Origin: Hydractinia symbiolongicarpus
Taxonomy: Eukaryota; Cnidaria; Hydrozoa; Anthoathecata; Hydractiniidae
Direction of reading: 5' to 3'
DNA: 64,000 nucleotides
Assembly (NCBI RefSeq): GCF_029227915.1
Contig: NC_079887.1
Span: 3,472,001 to 3,536,000, forward strand
Under the pieces are notes generated by a model. The model was given only the letters and a program-made list of their open reading frames with translations, was not told where the DNA came from and ran no database searches. Within the stretch, counting starts at the first letter, position 1, and each line of letters starts with the position of its first letter. The translations under genes were made by a program, and so were the position numbers. Below are positions 1 through 11,021 of the stretch, in pieces.

Positions 1-2842
1 ATTAAACTTTTTTTATTCAGCGTCTCATCAAAAATGAAAACACTTTTGAAAACTACAAGTCTCATGCGTTTTAGTGGTGAAAAAATAATTCAAAAAATCG
101 TTCGGGAAATGAGTTTTCTTCCTAGGTACTTTCTTTGTATACTTTTGACTATACGGGCCAAGCCCGGGATTTACGGGAAATCGCGGGTTTTCGTTTGCCG
201 GCGATTAAACGTCTTTTATTCAGCGTCTCATCAAAAATGAAAACATTTTTAAAAACAACAAGTCTCATGGGCTTTAGTAGTGAAATAATAATTTAAAAAA
301 TCGTTCGGCAAATGAGTTTACTCCCTGGGCACTTTCTTTATATACATTCAACTATACGGGCCAAGCCCGGGATTTACGGGAAATCGCGGGTTTTCGATTG
401 CCGGCAATTAAACTTCTTTTATTCAGCGTCTCATCAAAAATGAAAACACTTTTGAAAACTACAAGTCTCATGCGTTTTAGTGGTGAAAAAATAATTCAAA
501 AAATCGTTTGGGAAATGAGTTTTCTCCCTGGGTACTTTCTTTGTATACTTTTGACTATACGGGCCGAGTCAGGGATTTACGGGAAATCGCAGGTTTTCGT
601 TTGCCGGCGATTCAACTCCTTTTATTTAGCGTCTCATCAAAAATGAAAACATTTTTAAAAACTACAAGTCTCATGGGCTTTAGTGGTGAAATAATAATTT
701 AAAAAATCGTTCGGCAAATGAGTTTACTCCCTGGGCACTTTCTTTATATACATTCAACTATACGGGCCAAGCCCGGGATTTACGGGAAATCGCGGGTTTT
801 CGATTGCCGGCAATTAAACTTCTTTTATTCAGCGTCTCATCAAAAATGAAAACACTTTTGAAAACTACAAGTCTCATGCGTTTTAGTGGTGAAAAAATAA
901 TTCAAAAAATCGTTCGGGAAATCAGTTTACTCCCTGGGTACTTCCTTTATATACATTCAACTATACGGGCCAAGCCCGGGATTTACGGGAAATCGCGGGT
1001 TTTCGTTTGCCGGCAATTAAACTTCTTTTATTCAGCGTCTCATCAAAAATGAAAACACTTTTGAAAACTACAAGTCTCATGCGTTTTAGTGGTGAAAAAA
1101 CAATTCAAAAAATCGTTCGGGAAATGAGTTTTCTCCCTAGGTACTTTCTTTGTATACTTTTGACTATACGGGCCAAGCCCGGGATTTACGGGAAATCGCG
1201 GGTTTTTGTTTGCCGGCGATTAAACTTCTTTTATTCAGCGTCTCATCAAAAATGAAAACATTTTTAAATACAACAAGTCTCATGGGCTTTAGTAGTGAAA
1301 TAATAATTTAAAAAATCGTTCGGCAAATGAGTTTACTCCCTGGGTACTTTCTTTATATACATTCAACTATACGGGCCAAGCCCGGGATTTACGGGAAATC
1401 GCGGGTTTTCGTTTGCCGGCAATTAAACTTCTTTTATTCAGCGTCTCATCAAAAATGAAAACACTTTTGAAAACTACAAGTCTCATGCGTTTTAGTGGTG
1501 AAAAAATAATTCAAAAAATCGTTCGGGAAATGAGTTTTCTCCCTGGGTACTTTCTTTGTATACTTTTGACTATACGGGCCAAGCCCGGGATTTACGGGAA
1601 ATCGCAGGTTTTCGTTTGCCGGCGATTAAACTTCTTTTATTCAGCGTCTCATCAAAAATGAAAACATATTTGAAAACTACAAGTCTCATGCGTTTTAGTG
1701 GTGAAAAGATAATTTAAAAAATCGTTCTGGAAATGAGTTTACTCCCTGAGTACTTTCTTTGTATACTTTTGACTATACGGGCCGAGTCTGGGATTTACGG
1801 GAAATTGCAGGTTTTTGTTTGCCGGCGATTAAACTTCTTTTATTCAGCGTCTCATCAAAAATGAAAACATTTTTGAAAACTATAAGTCTCATGCGTTTTA
1901 GTGGTGAAAAAATAATTCAAAAAATCGTTCGGGAAATGAGTTTTCTCCCTAGGTACTTTCTTTGTATACTTTTGACTATACGGGCCAAGCCCGGGATTTA
2001 CGGGAAATCGCGGGTTTTCGTTTGCCGGCGATTAAACTTCTTTTATTCAGCGTCTCATCAAAAATGAAAACATTTTTAAATACAACAAGTCTCATGGGCT
2101 TTAGTAGTGAAATAATAATTTAAAAAATCGTTCGGCAAATGAGTTTACTCCCTGGGTACTTTCTTTATATACATTCAACTATACGGGCCAAGCCCGGGAT
2201 TTACGGGAAATCGCGGGATTTCGTTTGAGGGCGATTAAACTTCTTTTATTCAGCGTCTCATCAAAAATGAAAACATTTTTAAAAACAACAAGTCTCATGG
2301 GCTTTAGTAGTGAAATAATAATTTAAAAAATCGTTCGGCAAATGAGTTTACTCCCTGGGTACTTTCTTTATATACATTCAACTATACGGGCCAAGCCCGG
2401 GATTTACGGGAAATCGCGGGTTTTCGTTTGCCGGCAATTAAACTTCTTTTATTCAGCGTCTCATCAAAAATGAAAACACTTTTGAAAACTACAAGTCTCA
2501 TGCGTTTTAGTGGTGAAAAAATAATTCAAAAAATCGTTCGGGAAATGAGTTTTCTCCCTGGGTACTTTCTTTGTATACTTTTGACTATACGGGCCAAGCC
2601 CGGGATTTACGGGAAATCGCAGGTTTTCGTTTGCCGGCGATTAAACTTCTTTTATTCAGCGTCTCATCAAAAATGAAAACATTTTTAAAAACAACAAGTC
2701 TCATGGGCTTTAGTAGTGAAACAATAATTTAAAAAATCGTTCGGCAAATGAGTTTACTTCCTGGGTACTTTCTTTGTATACTTTTGACTATACGGGCCGA
2801 GTCCGGGATTTACGGAAAATCGCAGGTTTTCGTTTGCCGGCG
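1..2842 (+). repeat. Left part of block A; stretches reappear 10,756 bp away
   Basis: About 14 monomers, dominated by the cacttttg type with aattcaaa, alternating with catttttaaa types that carry gggctttagtag. No short exact HOR is tandem here. Positions 1-706 match 10757-11462 in monomer order, and about 1001-1661 match 11757-12417 at the same offset of 10,756 bp (53 monomers less 3 bp). The 300 bp between these two stretches differ in type. Separately, 2428-3045 match 12169-12786, sharing a gaaacaataattt variant and a tacggaaaat variant. Confidence 0.75.
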
Positions 2843-3045
2843 ATTAAACTTCTTTTATTCAGCGTCTCATCAAAAATGAAAACATTTTTGAAAACTACAA
2901 ATCTCATGCGTTTTAGTGGTGAAAAAATAATTTAAAAAATCGTTCGGGAAATGAGTTTACTCCCTGGGTACTTTCTTTGTATACTTTTGACTATACGGGC
3001 CGAGTCCTGGGTTTACGGGAAATGGCGGGTTTTCGTTTGCCGGCG
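2843..3045 (+). repeat. Representative 203-bp monomer
   Basis: One complete unit from attaaac to the last base before the next attaaac, exactly 203 bp, GC 76/203. Positions 1-110 are mostly AT-rich, with A or T tracts near 15, 30-50, 80-97 and 131-147. Positions 150-203 are GC-rich with several CpGs. I count 11 CpG where the base composition predicts about 7. The unit length leaves remainder 2 on division by 3, so no reading frame can persist through the array. Most monomers keep 203 bp exactly; I noted 1-bp losses near 3607, 4824, 9250, 12947, 13349, 39060, 40808 and 47781 and 1-bp gains near 45424 and 60504. Confidence 0.95.
2870..2891. other. AT-rich dyad inside the monomer (example)
   Basis: Two perfect 9-bp inverted arms, TCAAAAATG at 2870-2878 and CATTTTTGA at 2883-2891, separated by four A. 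This is monomer position 28-49. The same element is present in many monomers. In the cacttttg type one arm base is changed, and in the catttttaaaaac types the outermost pairs are lost. It could form a small hairpin or a symmetric protein site; no function is shown by the sequence alone. Confidence 0.8.
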
Positions 3046-3198
3046 ATTAAACTTCTTTTATTCAGCGTCTCATCAAAAATGAAAACATTTTTAAATACAA
3101 CAAGTCTCATGGGCTTTAGTAGTGAAATAATAATTTAAAAAATCGTTCGGCAAATGAGTTTACTCCCTGGGTACTTTCTTTATATACATTCAACTATA

Positions 3199-3232
3199 CG
3201 GGCCAAGCCCGGGATTTACGGGAAATCGCGGG
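3199..3232. other. Two overlapping GC-rich dyads inside the monomer (example)
   Basis: CGGGC at 3199-3203 and GCCCG at 3207-3211 form a perfect 5-bp inverted repeat around CAA. Overlapping it, CCCGGGATTT at 3208-3217 and AAATCGCGGG at 3223-3232 form an inverted repeat with 9 of 10 pairs and a 5-base centre. They sit at about monomer positions 154-188. The first dyad is intact only in the ccaagccc monomer type; the ccgagtcc and acaagccc types each break it. The second is also affected by the aatcgcagg and aatggcggg variants. Confidence 0.75.
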
Positions 3233-5276
3233 CTTTCGTTTGAGGGCGATTAAACTTCTTTTATTCAGCGTCTCATCAAAAATGAAAACATTTTTAAAAA
3301 CAACAAGTCTCATGGGCTTTAGTAGTGAAATAATAATTTAAAAAATCGTTCGGGAAATGAGTTTACTCCCTGGGTACTTTCTTTGTATACTTTTGACTAT
3401 ACGGGCCGAGTCCGGGATTTACGGGATATCGCAGGTTTTCGTTTGCCGGCGATTAAACTTCTTTTATTCAGCGTCTCATCAAAAATGAAAACATTTTTGA
3501 AAACTACAAATCTCATGCGTTTTAGTGGTGAAAAAAAAATTTAAAAAATCGTTCGGGAAATGAGTTTACTCCCTGGGTACTTTCTTTGTATACTTTTGAC
3601 TATACGGCCGAGTCCTGGGTTTACGGGAAATGGCGGGTTTTCGTTTGCCGGCGATTAAACTCCTTTTATTCAGCGTCTCATCAAAAATGAAAACATTTTT
3701 AAAAACTACAAGTCTCATGGGCTTTAGTGGTGAAATAATAACTTAAGAAATCGTTCGGAAAATGAGTTTACTCCCTGGGTACTTTCTTTGTATACTTTTG
3801 ACTATACGGGCCGAGTCCGGGATTTACGGGAAATCGCAGGTTTTCGTTTGCCGGCGATTAAACTTCTTTTATTCAGCGTCTCATCAAAAATGAAAACATA
3901 TTTGAAAACTACAAGTCTCATGCGTTTTAGTGGTGAAAAGATAATTTAAAAAATCGTTCTGGAAATGAGTTTACTCCCTGAGTACTTTCTTTGTATACTT
4001 TTGACTATACGGGCCGAGTCTGGGATTTACGGGAAATTGCAGGTTTTTGTTTGCCGGCGATTAAACTTCTTTTATTCAGCGTCTCATCAAAAATGAAAAC
4101 ATTTTTGAAAACTACAAATCTCATGCGTTTTAGTGGTGAAAAAATAATTTAAAAAATCGTTCGGGAAATGAGTTTACTCCCTGGGTACTTTCTTTGTATA
4201 CTTTTGACTATACGGGCCGAGTCCTGGGTTTACGGGAAATGGCGGGTTTTCGTTTGCCGGCGATTAAACTTCTTTTATTCAGCGTCTCATCAAAAATGAA
4301 AACATTTTTAAATACAACAAGTCTCATGGGCTTTAGTAGTGAAATAATAATTTAAAAAATCGTTCGGCAAATGAGTTTACTCCCTGGGTACTTTCTTTAT
4401 ATACATTCAACTATACGGGCCAAGCCCGGGATTTACGGGAAATCGCGGGCTTTCGTTTGAGGGCGATTAAACTTCTTTTATTCAGCGTCTCATCAAAAAT
4501 GAAAACATTTTTAAAAACAACAAGTCTCATGGGCTTTAGTAGTGAAATAATAATTTAAAAAATCGTTCGGGAAATGAGTTTACTCCCTGGGTACTTTCTT
4601 TGTATACTTTTGACTATACGGGCCGAGTCCGGGATTTACGGGATATCGCAGGTTTTCGTTTGCCGGCGATTAAACTTCTTTTATTCAGCGTCTCATCAAA
4701 AATGAAAACATTTTTGAAAACTACAAATCTCATGCGTTTTAGTGGTGAAAAAAAAATTTAAAAAATCGTTCGGGAAATGAGTTTACTCCCTGGGTACTTT
4801 CTTTGTATACTTTTGACTATACGGCCGAGTCCTGGGTTTACGGGAAATGGCGGGTTTTCGTTTGCCGGCGATTAAACTCCTTTTATTCAGCGTCTCATCA
4901 AAAATGAAAACATTTTTAAAAACTACAAGTCTCATGGGCTTTAGTGGTGAAATAATAACTTAAGAAATCGTTCGGAAAATGAGTTTACTCCCTGGGTACT
5001 TTCTTTGTATACTTTTGACTATACGGGCCGAGTCCGGGATTTACGGGAAATCGCAGGTTTTCGTTTGCCGGCGATTAAACTTCTTTTATTCAGCGTCTCA
5101 TCAAAAATGAAAACATATTTGAAAACTACAAGTCTCATGCGTTTTAGTGGTGAAAAGATAATTTAAAAAATCGTTCTGGAAATGAGTTTACTCCCTGAGT
5201 ACTTTCTTTGTATACTTTTGACTATACGGGCCGAGTCTGGGATTTACGGGAAATTGCAGGTTTTTGTTTGCCGGCG

Positions 5277-5682
5277 ATTAAACTTCTTTTATTCAGCGTC
5301 TCATCAAAAATGAAAACATTTTTGAAAACTATAAGTCTCATGCGTTTTAGTGGTGAAAAAATAATTCAAAAAATCGTTCGGGAAATGAGTTTTCTCCCTA
5401 GGTACTTTCTTTGTATACTTTTGACTATACGGGCCAAGCCCGGGATTTACGGGAAATCGCGGGTTTTCGTTTGCCGGCGATTAAACTTCTTTTATTCTGC
5501 GTCTCATCAAAAATGAAAACATTTTTAAATACAACAAGTCTCATGGGCTTTAGTAGTGAAATAATAATTTAAAAAATCGTTCGGCAAATGAGTTTACTCC
5601 CTGGGTACTTTCTTTATATACATTCAACTATACGGGCCAAGCCCGGGATTTACGGGAAATCGCGGGATTTCGTTTGAGGGCG
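5277..5682 (+). repeat. Two linking monomers between HOR blocks
   Basis: Two monomers. The first (catttttgaaaactataag, then aattcaaa) is also present at 1829. The second (catttttaaatac) ends in gagggcg. Together they repeat 1828-2233 at an offset of 3449 bp (17 monomers less 2 bp), so this is a remnant of a longer repeat period rather than unique sequence. Confidence 0.7.
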
Positions 5683-8524
5683 ATTAAACTTCTTTTATTC
5701 AGCGTCTCATCAAAAATGAAAACATTTTTAAAAACAACAAGTCTCATGGGCTTTAGTAGTGAAATAATAATTTAAAAAATCGTTCGGCAAATGAGTTTAC
5801 TTCCTGGGTACTTTCTTTGTATACTTTTGACTATACGGGCCGAGTCCGGGATTTACGGGAAATCGCAGGTTTTCGTTTGCCGGCGATTAAACTTCTTTTA
5901 TTCAGCGTCTCATCAAAAATGAAAACATTTTTGAAAACTACAAATCTCATGCGTTTTAGTGGTGAAAAAAAAATTTAAAAAATCGTTCGGGAAATGAGTT
6001 TACTCCCTGGGTACTTTCTTTGTATACTTTTGACTATACGGGCCGAGTCCTGGGTTTACGGGAAATGGCGGGTTTTCGTTTCCCGGCGATTAAACTCCTT
6101 TTATTCAGCGCCTCATCAAAAATGAAAACATTTTTAAAAACTACAAGTCTCATGGGCTTTAGTGGTGAAATAATAATTTAAGAAATCGTTCGGGAAATGA
6201 GTTTACTCCCTGGGTACTTTCTTTGTATACTTTTGACTATACGGGCCGAGTCCGGGATTTACGGGAAATCGCAGGTTTTCGTTTGCCGGCGATTAAACTT
6301 CTTTTATTCAGCGTCTCATCAAAAATGAAAACATATTTGAAAACTACAAGTCTCATGCGTTTTAGTGGTGAAAAGTTAATTTAAAAAATCGTTCTGGAAA
6401 TGAGTTTACTCCCTGAGTACTTTCTTTGTATACTTTTGACTATACGGGCCGAGTCTGGGATTTACGGGAAATCGCAGGTTTTTGTTTGCCGGCGATTAAA
6501 CTTCTTTTATTCAGCGTCTCATCAAAAATGAAAACATTTTTGAAAACTATAAGTCTCATGCGTTTTAGTGGTGAAAAAATAATTTTAAAAATCGTTCGGG
6601 AAATCAGTTTACTCCCTGGGTACTTTCCTTGTATACTTTTGACTATACGGGCCGAGTTCGGGATTTACGGGAAGTCGCGGGTTTTCGTTTGCCGGCGATT
6701 AAACTTCTTTTATTCAGCGTCTCATCAAAAATGAAAACATTTTTAAAAACTACAAGTCTCATGGGCTTTAGTGGAGAAATAATAATTCAAAAAATCGCTC
6801 GGGTAATGAGTTTACTCCCTGGGTACTTTTTTTGTATACTTTTGACTATACGGGCCGAGTCAGGGATTTACGGGAAATCGCCGGTTTTCGTTTGCCGGCG
6901 ATTAAACTCCTTTTATTTAGCGTCTCATCAAAAATGAAAACGATTTTAAAAACTACAAGTCTCATGGGCTTTAGTGGTGAAATAATAATTTAAAAAATCG
7001 TTCTGGAAATGAGTTTACTCCCTGGGTACTTTCTTTATATACATTCAACTATACGGGCCAAGCCCGGGATTTACGGGAAATCGCGGGCTTTCGTTTGAGG
7101 GCGATTAAACTTCTTTTATTCAGCGTCTCATTAAAAATGAAAACATTTTTAAAAACAACAAGTCTCATGGGCTTTAGTAGTGAAATAATAATTTAAAAAA
7201 TCGTTCGGCAAATGAGTTTACTTCCTGGGTACTTTCTTTGTATACTTTTGACTATACGGGCCGAGTCCGGGATTTACGGGAAATCGCAGGTTTTCGTTTG
7301 CCGGCGATTAAACTTCTTTTATTCAGCGTCTCATCAAAAATGAAAACATTTTTGAAAACTACAAATCTCATGCGTTTTAGTGGTGAAAAAAAAATTTAAA
7401 AAATCGTTCGGGAAATGAGTTTACTCCCTGGGTACTTTCTTTGTATACTTTTGACTATACGGGCCGAGTCCTGGTTTTACGGGAAATGGCGGGTTTTCGT
7501 TTCCCGGCGATTAAACTCCTTTTATTCAGCGCCTCATCAAAAATGAAAACATTTTTAAAAACTACAAGTCTCATGGGCTTTAGTGGTGAAATAATAATTT
7601 AAGAAATCGTTCGGGAAATGAGTTTACTCCCTGGGTACTTTCTTTGTATACTTTTGACTATACGGGCCGAGTCCGGGATTTACGGGAAATCGCAGGTTTT
7701 CGTTTGCCGGCGATTAAACTTCTTTTATTCAGCGTCTCATCAAAAATGAAAACATATTTGAAAACTACAAGTCTCATGCGTTTTAGTGGTGAAAAGTTAA
7801 TTTAAAAAATCGTTCTGGAAATGAGTTTACTCCCTGAGTACTTTCTTTGTATACTTTTGACTATACGGGCCGAGTCTGGGATTTACGGGAAATCGCAGGT
7901 TTTTGTTTGCCGGCGATTAAACTTCTTTTATTCAGCGTCTCATCAAAAATGAAAACATTTTTGAAAACTATAAGTCTCATGCGTTTTAGTGGTGAAAAAA
8001 TAATTTTAAAAATCGTTCGGGAAATCAGTTTACTCCATGGGTACTTTCCTTGTATACTTTTGACTATACGGGCCGAGTTCGGGATTTACGGGAAGTCGCG
8101 GGTTTTCGTTTGCTGGCGATTAAACTTCTTTTATTCAGCGTCTCATCAAAAATGAAAACATTTTTAAAAACTACAAGTCTCATGGGCTTTAGTGGAGAAA
8201 TAATAATTCAAAAAATCGCTCGGGTAATGAGTTTACTCCCTGGGTACTTTTTTTGTATACTTTTGACTATACGGGCCGAGTCAGGGATTTACGGGAAATC
8301 GCAGGTTTTCGTTTGCCTGCGATTAAACTCCTTTTATTTAGCGTCTCATCAAAAATGAAAACGATTTTAAAAACTACAAGTCTCATGGGCTTTAGTGGTG
8401 AAATAATAATTTAAAAAATCGTTCTGGAAATGAGTTTACTCCCTGGGTAGTTTCTTTGTATACTTTTGACTATACGGGCCGAGTCCGGGATTTACGGGAA
8501 ATCGCAGGTTTTTGTTTGCCGGCG
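5683..8524 (+). repeat. 7-monomer HOR, two tandem copies (1421 bp each)
   Basis: Copy 1 is 5683-7103 and copy 2 is 7104-8524, an offset of exactly 7 x 203. Shared marks are ttcccggcg near 6079 and 7500, a gcctcatc variant, aaaagttaattt, an aattttaaaaatc monomer and an aaaacgatttt monomer. The last monomer agrees only in its first half: copy 1 continues with tatatacattcaact and ccaagccc, copy 2 with tatacttttgact and ccgagtcc. This suggests a crossover or conversion end at about 7030 / 8450. Confidence 0.87.
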
Positions 8525-11021
8525 ATTAAACTTCTTTTATTCAGCGTCTCATCAAAAATGAAAACATTTTTGAAAACTACAAGTCTCATGCGTTTTAGTG
8601 GTGAAAAAATAATTTAAAAAATCGTTCGGGAAATCAGTTTACTCCCTGGGTACTTTCCTTGTATACTTTTGACTATACGGGCTGAGTCCGGGATTTACGG
8701 GAAGTCGCGGGTTTTCGTTTGCCGGCGATTAAACTCCTTTTATTTAGCGTCTCATCAAAAATGAAAACATTTTTAAAAACTACAAGTCTCATGGGCTTTA
8801 GTGGTGAAATAATAATTTAAAAAATCGTTCTGGAAATGAGTTTACTCACAGAGTACTTTCTTTGTATACATTCGACTATACGGGCCAAGCCCGGGATTTA
8901 CGAGAAATCGCGGGTTTTCGTTTGCCGGCAATTAAACTTCTTTTATTCAGCGTCTCATCAAAAATGAAAACACTTTTGAAAACTACAAGTCTCATGCGTT
9001 TTAGTGGTGAAAAAATAATTCAAAAAATCGTTCGGGAAATGAGTTTTCTTCCTAGGTACTTTCTTTGTATACTTTTGACTATACGGGCCAAGCCCGGGAT
9101 TTACGGGAAATCGCGGGTTTTCGTTTGCCGGCGATTAAACGTCTTTTATTCAGCGTCTCATCAAAAATGAAAACATTTTTAAAAACAACAAGTCTCATGC
9201 GTTTTAGTGGTGAAAAAATAATTCAAAAAATTGTTCGGGAAATGAGTTTTCTTCTGGGTACTTTCTTTGTATACTTTTGACTATACGGGCCGAGTCAGGG
9301 ATTTACGGGAAATCGCAGGTTTTCGTTTGCCGGCGATTCAACTCCTTTTATTTAGCGTCTCATCAAAAATGAAAACATTTTTAAAAACTACAAGTCTCAT
9401 GGGCTTTAGTGGTGAAATAATAATTTAAAAAATCGTTCTGGAAATGAGTTTACTCACAGGGTACTTTCTTTGTATACATTCGACTATACGGGACAAGCCC
9501 GGAATTTACGGCAAATCGCGAGTTTTCGTTTGCCGGCGATTAACCCTCTTTCATTAAGCGTCTCATTAAAAATGAAAACATTTTTGAAAACTACAAGTCT
9601 CATTCGTTCCAGTGGTGCAAAAATAATTTAAAAAATCGTTCGGGAAATCAGTTTACTCCCTGGGTACTTTCTTTATATACATTCAACTATACGGGCCAAG
9701 CCCGGAATTTACGAGAAATCGCGGGTTTTCGTTTGCCGGCAATTAAACTTCTTTTATTCAGCGTCTCATCAAAAATGAAAACACTTTTGAAAACTACAAG
9801 TCTCATGCGTTTTAGTGGTGAAAAAATAATTTTAAAAATCGTTCGGGAAATCAGTTTACTCCCTGGGTACTTTCCTTGTATACTTTTGACTATACGGGCC
9901 GAGTTCGGGATTTACGGGAAGTCGCGGGTTTTCGTTTGCCGGCGATTAAACTTCTTTTATTCAGCGTCTCATCAAAAATGAAAACATTTTTAAAAACTAC
10001 AAGTCTCATGGGCTTTAGTGGAGAAATAATAATTCAAAAAATCGCTCGGGTAATGAGTTTACTCCCTGGGTACTTTTTTTGTATACTTTTGACTATACGG
10101 GCCGAGTCAGGGATTTACGGGAAATCGCAGGTTTTCGTTTGCCTGCGATTAAACTCCTTTTATTTAGCGTCTCATCAAAAATGAAAACGATTTTAAAAAC
10201 TACAAGTCTCATGGGCTTTAGTGGTGAAATAATAATTTAAAAAATCGTTCTGGAAATGAGTTTACTCCCTGGGTAGTTTCTTTGTATACTTTTGACTATA
10301 CGGGCCGAGTCCGGGATTTACGGGAAATCGCAGGTTTTTGTTTGCCGGCGATTAAACTTCTTTTATTCAGCGTCTCATCAAAAATGAAAACATTTTTGAA
10401 AACTACAAGTCTCATGCGTTTTAGTGGTGAAAAAATAATTTAAAAAATCGTTCGGGAAATCAGTTTACTCCCTGGGTACTTTCCTTGTATACTTTTGACT
10501 ATACGGGCTGAGTCCGGGATTTACGGGAAGTCGCGGGTTTTCGTTTGCCGGCGATTAAACTCCTTTTATTTAGCGTCTCATCAAAAATGAAAACATTTTT
10601 AAAAACTACAAGTCTCATGGGCTTTAGTGGTGAAATAATAATTTAAAAAATCGTTCTGGAAATGAGTTTACTCACAGAGTACTTTCTTTGTATACATTCG
10701 ACTATACGGGCCAAGCCCGGGATTTACGAGAAATCGCGGGTTTTCGTTTGCCGGCAATTAAACTTCTTTTATTCAGCGTCTCATCAAAAATGAAAACACT
10801 TTTGAAAACTACAAGTCTCATGCGTTTTAGTGGTGAAAAAATAATTCAAAAAATCGTTCGGGAAATGAGTTTTCTTCCTAGGTACTTTCTTTGTATACTT
10901 TTGACTATACGGGCCAAGCCCGGGATTTACGGGAAATCGCGGGTTTTCGTTTGCCGGCGATTAAACGTCTTTTATTCAGCGTCTCATCAAAAATGAAAAC
11001 ATTTTTAAAAACAACAAGTCT
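7980..11021 (+). repeat. 9-monomer HOR, offset 1826 bp
   Basis: Sequence from about 7980-9195 recurs at about 9806-11021, offset 1826 bp (9 monomers less 1 bp). Shared marks include gtagtttc near 8447 and 10273, gggctgagtcc near 8679 and 10505, ctcacagag near 8846 and 10672, and the gacgtc monomer start. The unit overlaps the second half of the preceding 7-mer, so the HORs are nested. The unit boundary in copy 1 passes through a chimeric monomer at about 9161-9280. Confidence 0.8.
9139..9341 (+). repeat. Chimeric monomer with 1-bp loss
   Basis: The first part (aaaaacaac, then tctcatg) matches the monomer starting near 10965. From cgttttagtgg onward, including the rare aaaattgttcgg, it matches the monomer near 11170. 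The intervening monomer present at about 11021-11225 is absent, and downstream matches shift from offset 1826 to about 2030. This is the expected product of unequal crossover between neighbouring monomers. The ttttcttctggg segment is also 1 bp short. Confidence 0.75.

Larger units (their letters stand above)
2843..5276 (+). repeat. 6-monomer HOR, two tandem copies (1217 bp each)
   Basis: Copy 1 is 2843-4059 and copy 2 is 4060-5276. Monomer order in each: caaatctc type with ctgggtttacggg; catttttaaatac type; an aaaacaac type ending gggcg; a caaatctc type with a run of nine A; a gggctttagtgg type with acttaag; and a catatttg type with ctggaaatg. The fourth monomer of both copies lacks one G in the tatacggcc segment (3601 and 4818), which explains 1217 rather than 1218 bp and shows the copies descend from one duplication. 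Confidence 0.88.

Noticed and set aside
2937-2956. Possible internal RNA polymerase III B box at atcgttcgggaaatg, suggesting a tRNA-derived element
   Set aside because: The required A after GTTCR is absent, there is no A box at a proper distance upstream, and no cloverleaf can be drawn.
2933-3045. CENP-B box candidates around cgttcgggaaatgag and ttttcgtttgccggcg
   Set aside because: Both contain TTCG but lack the remaining required bases: the first lacks the CGGG end, and the second lacks the central A and the CGGG end.
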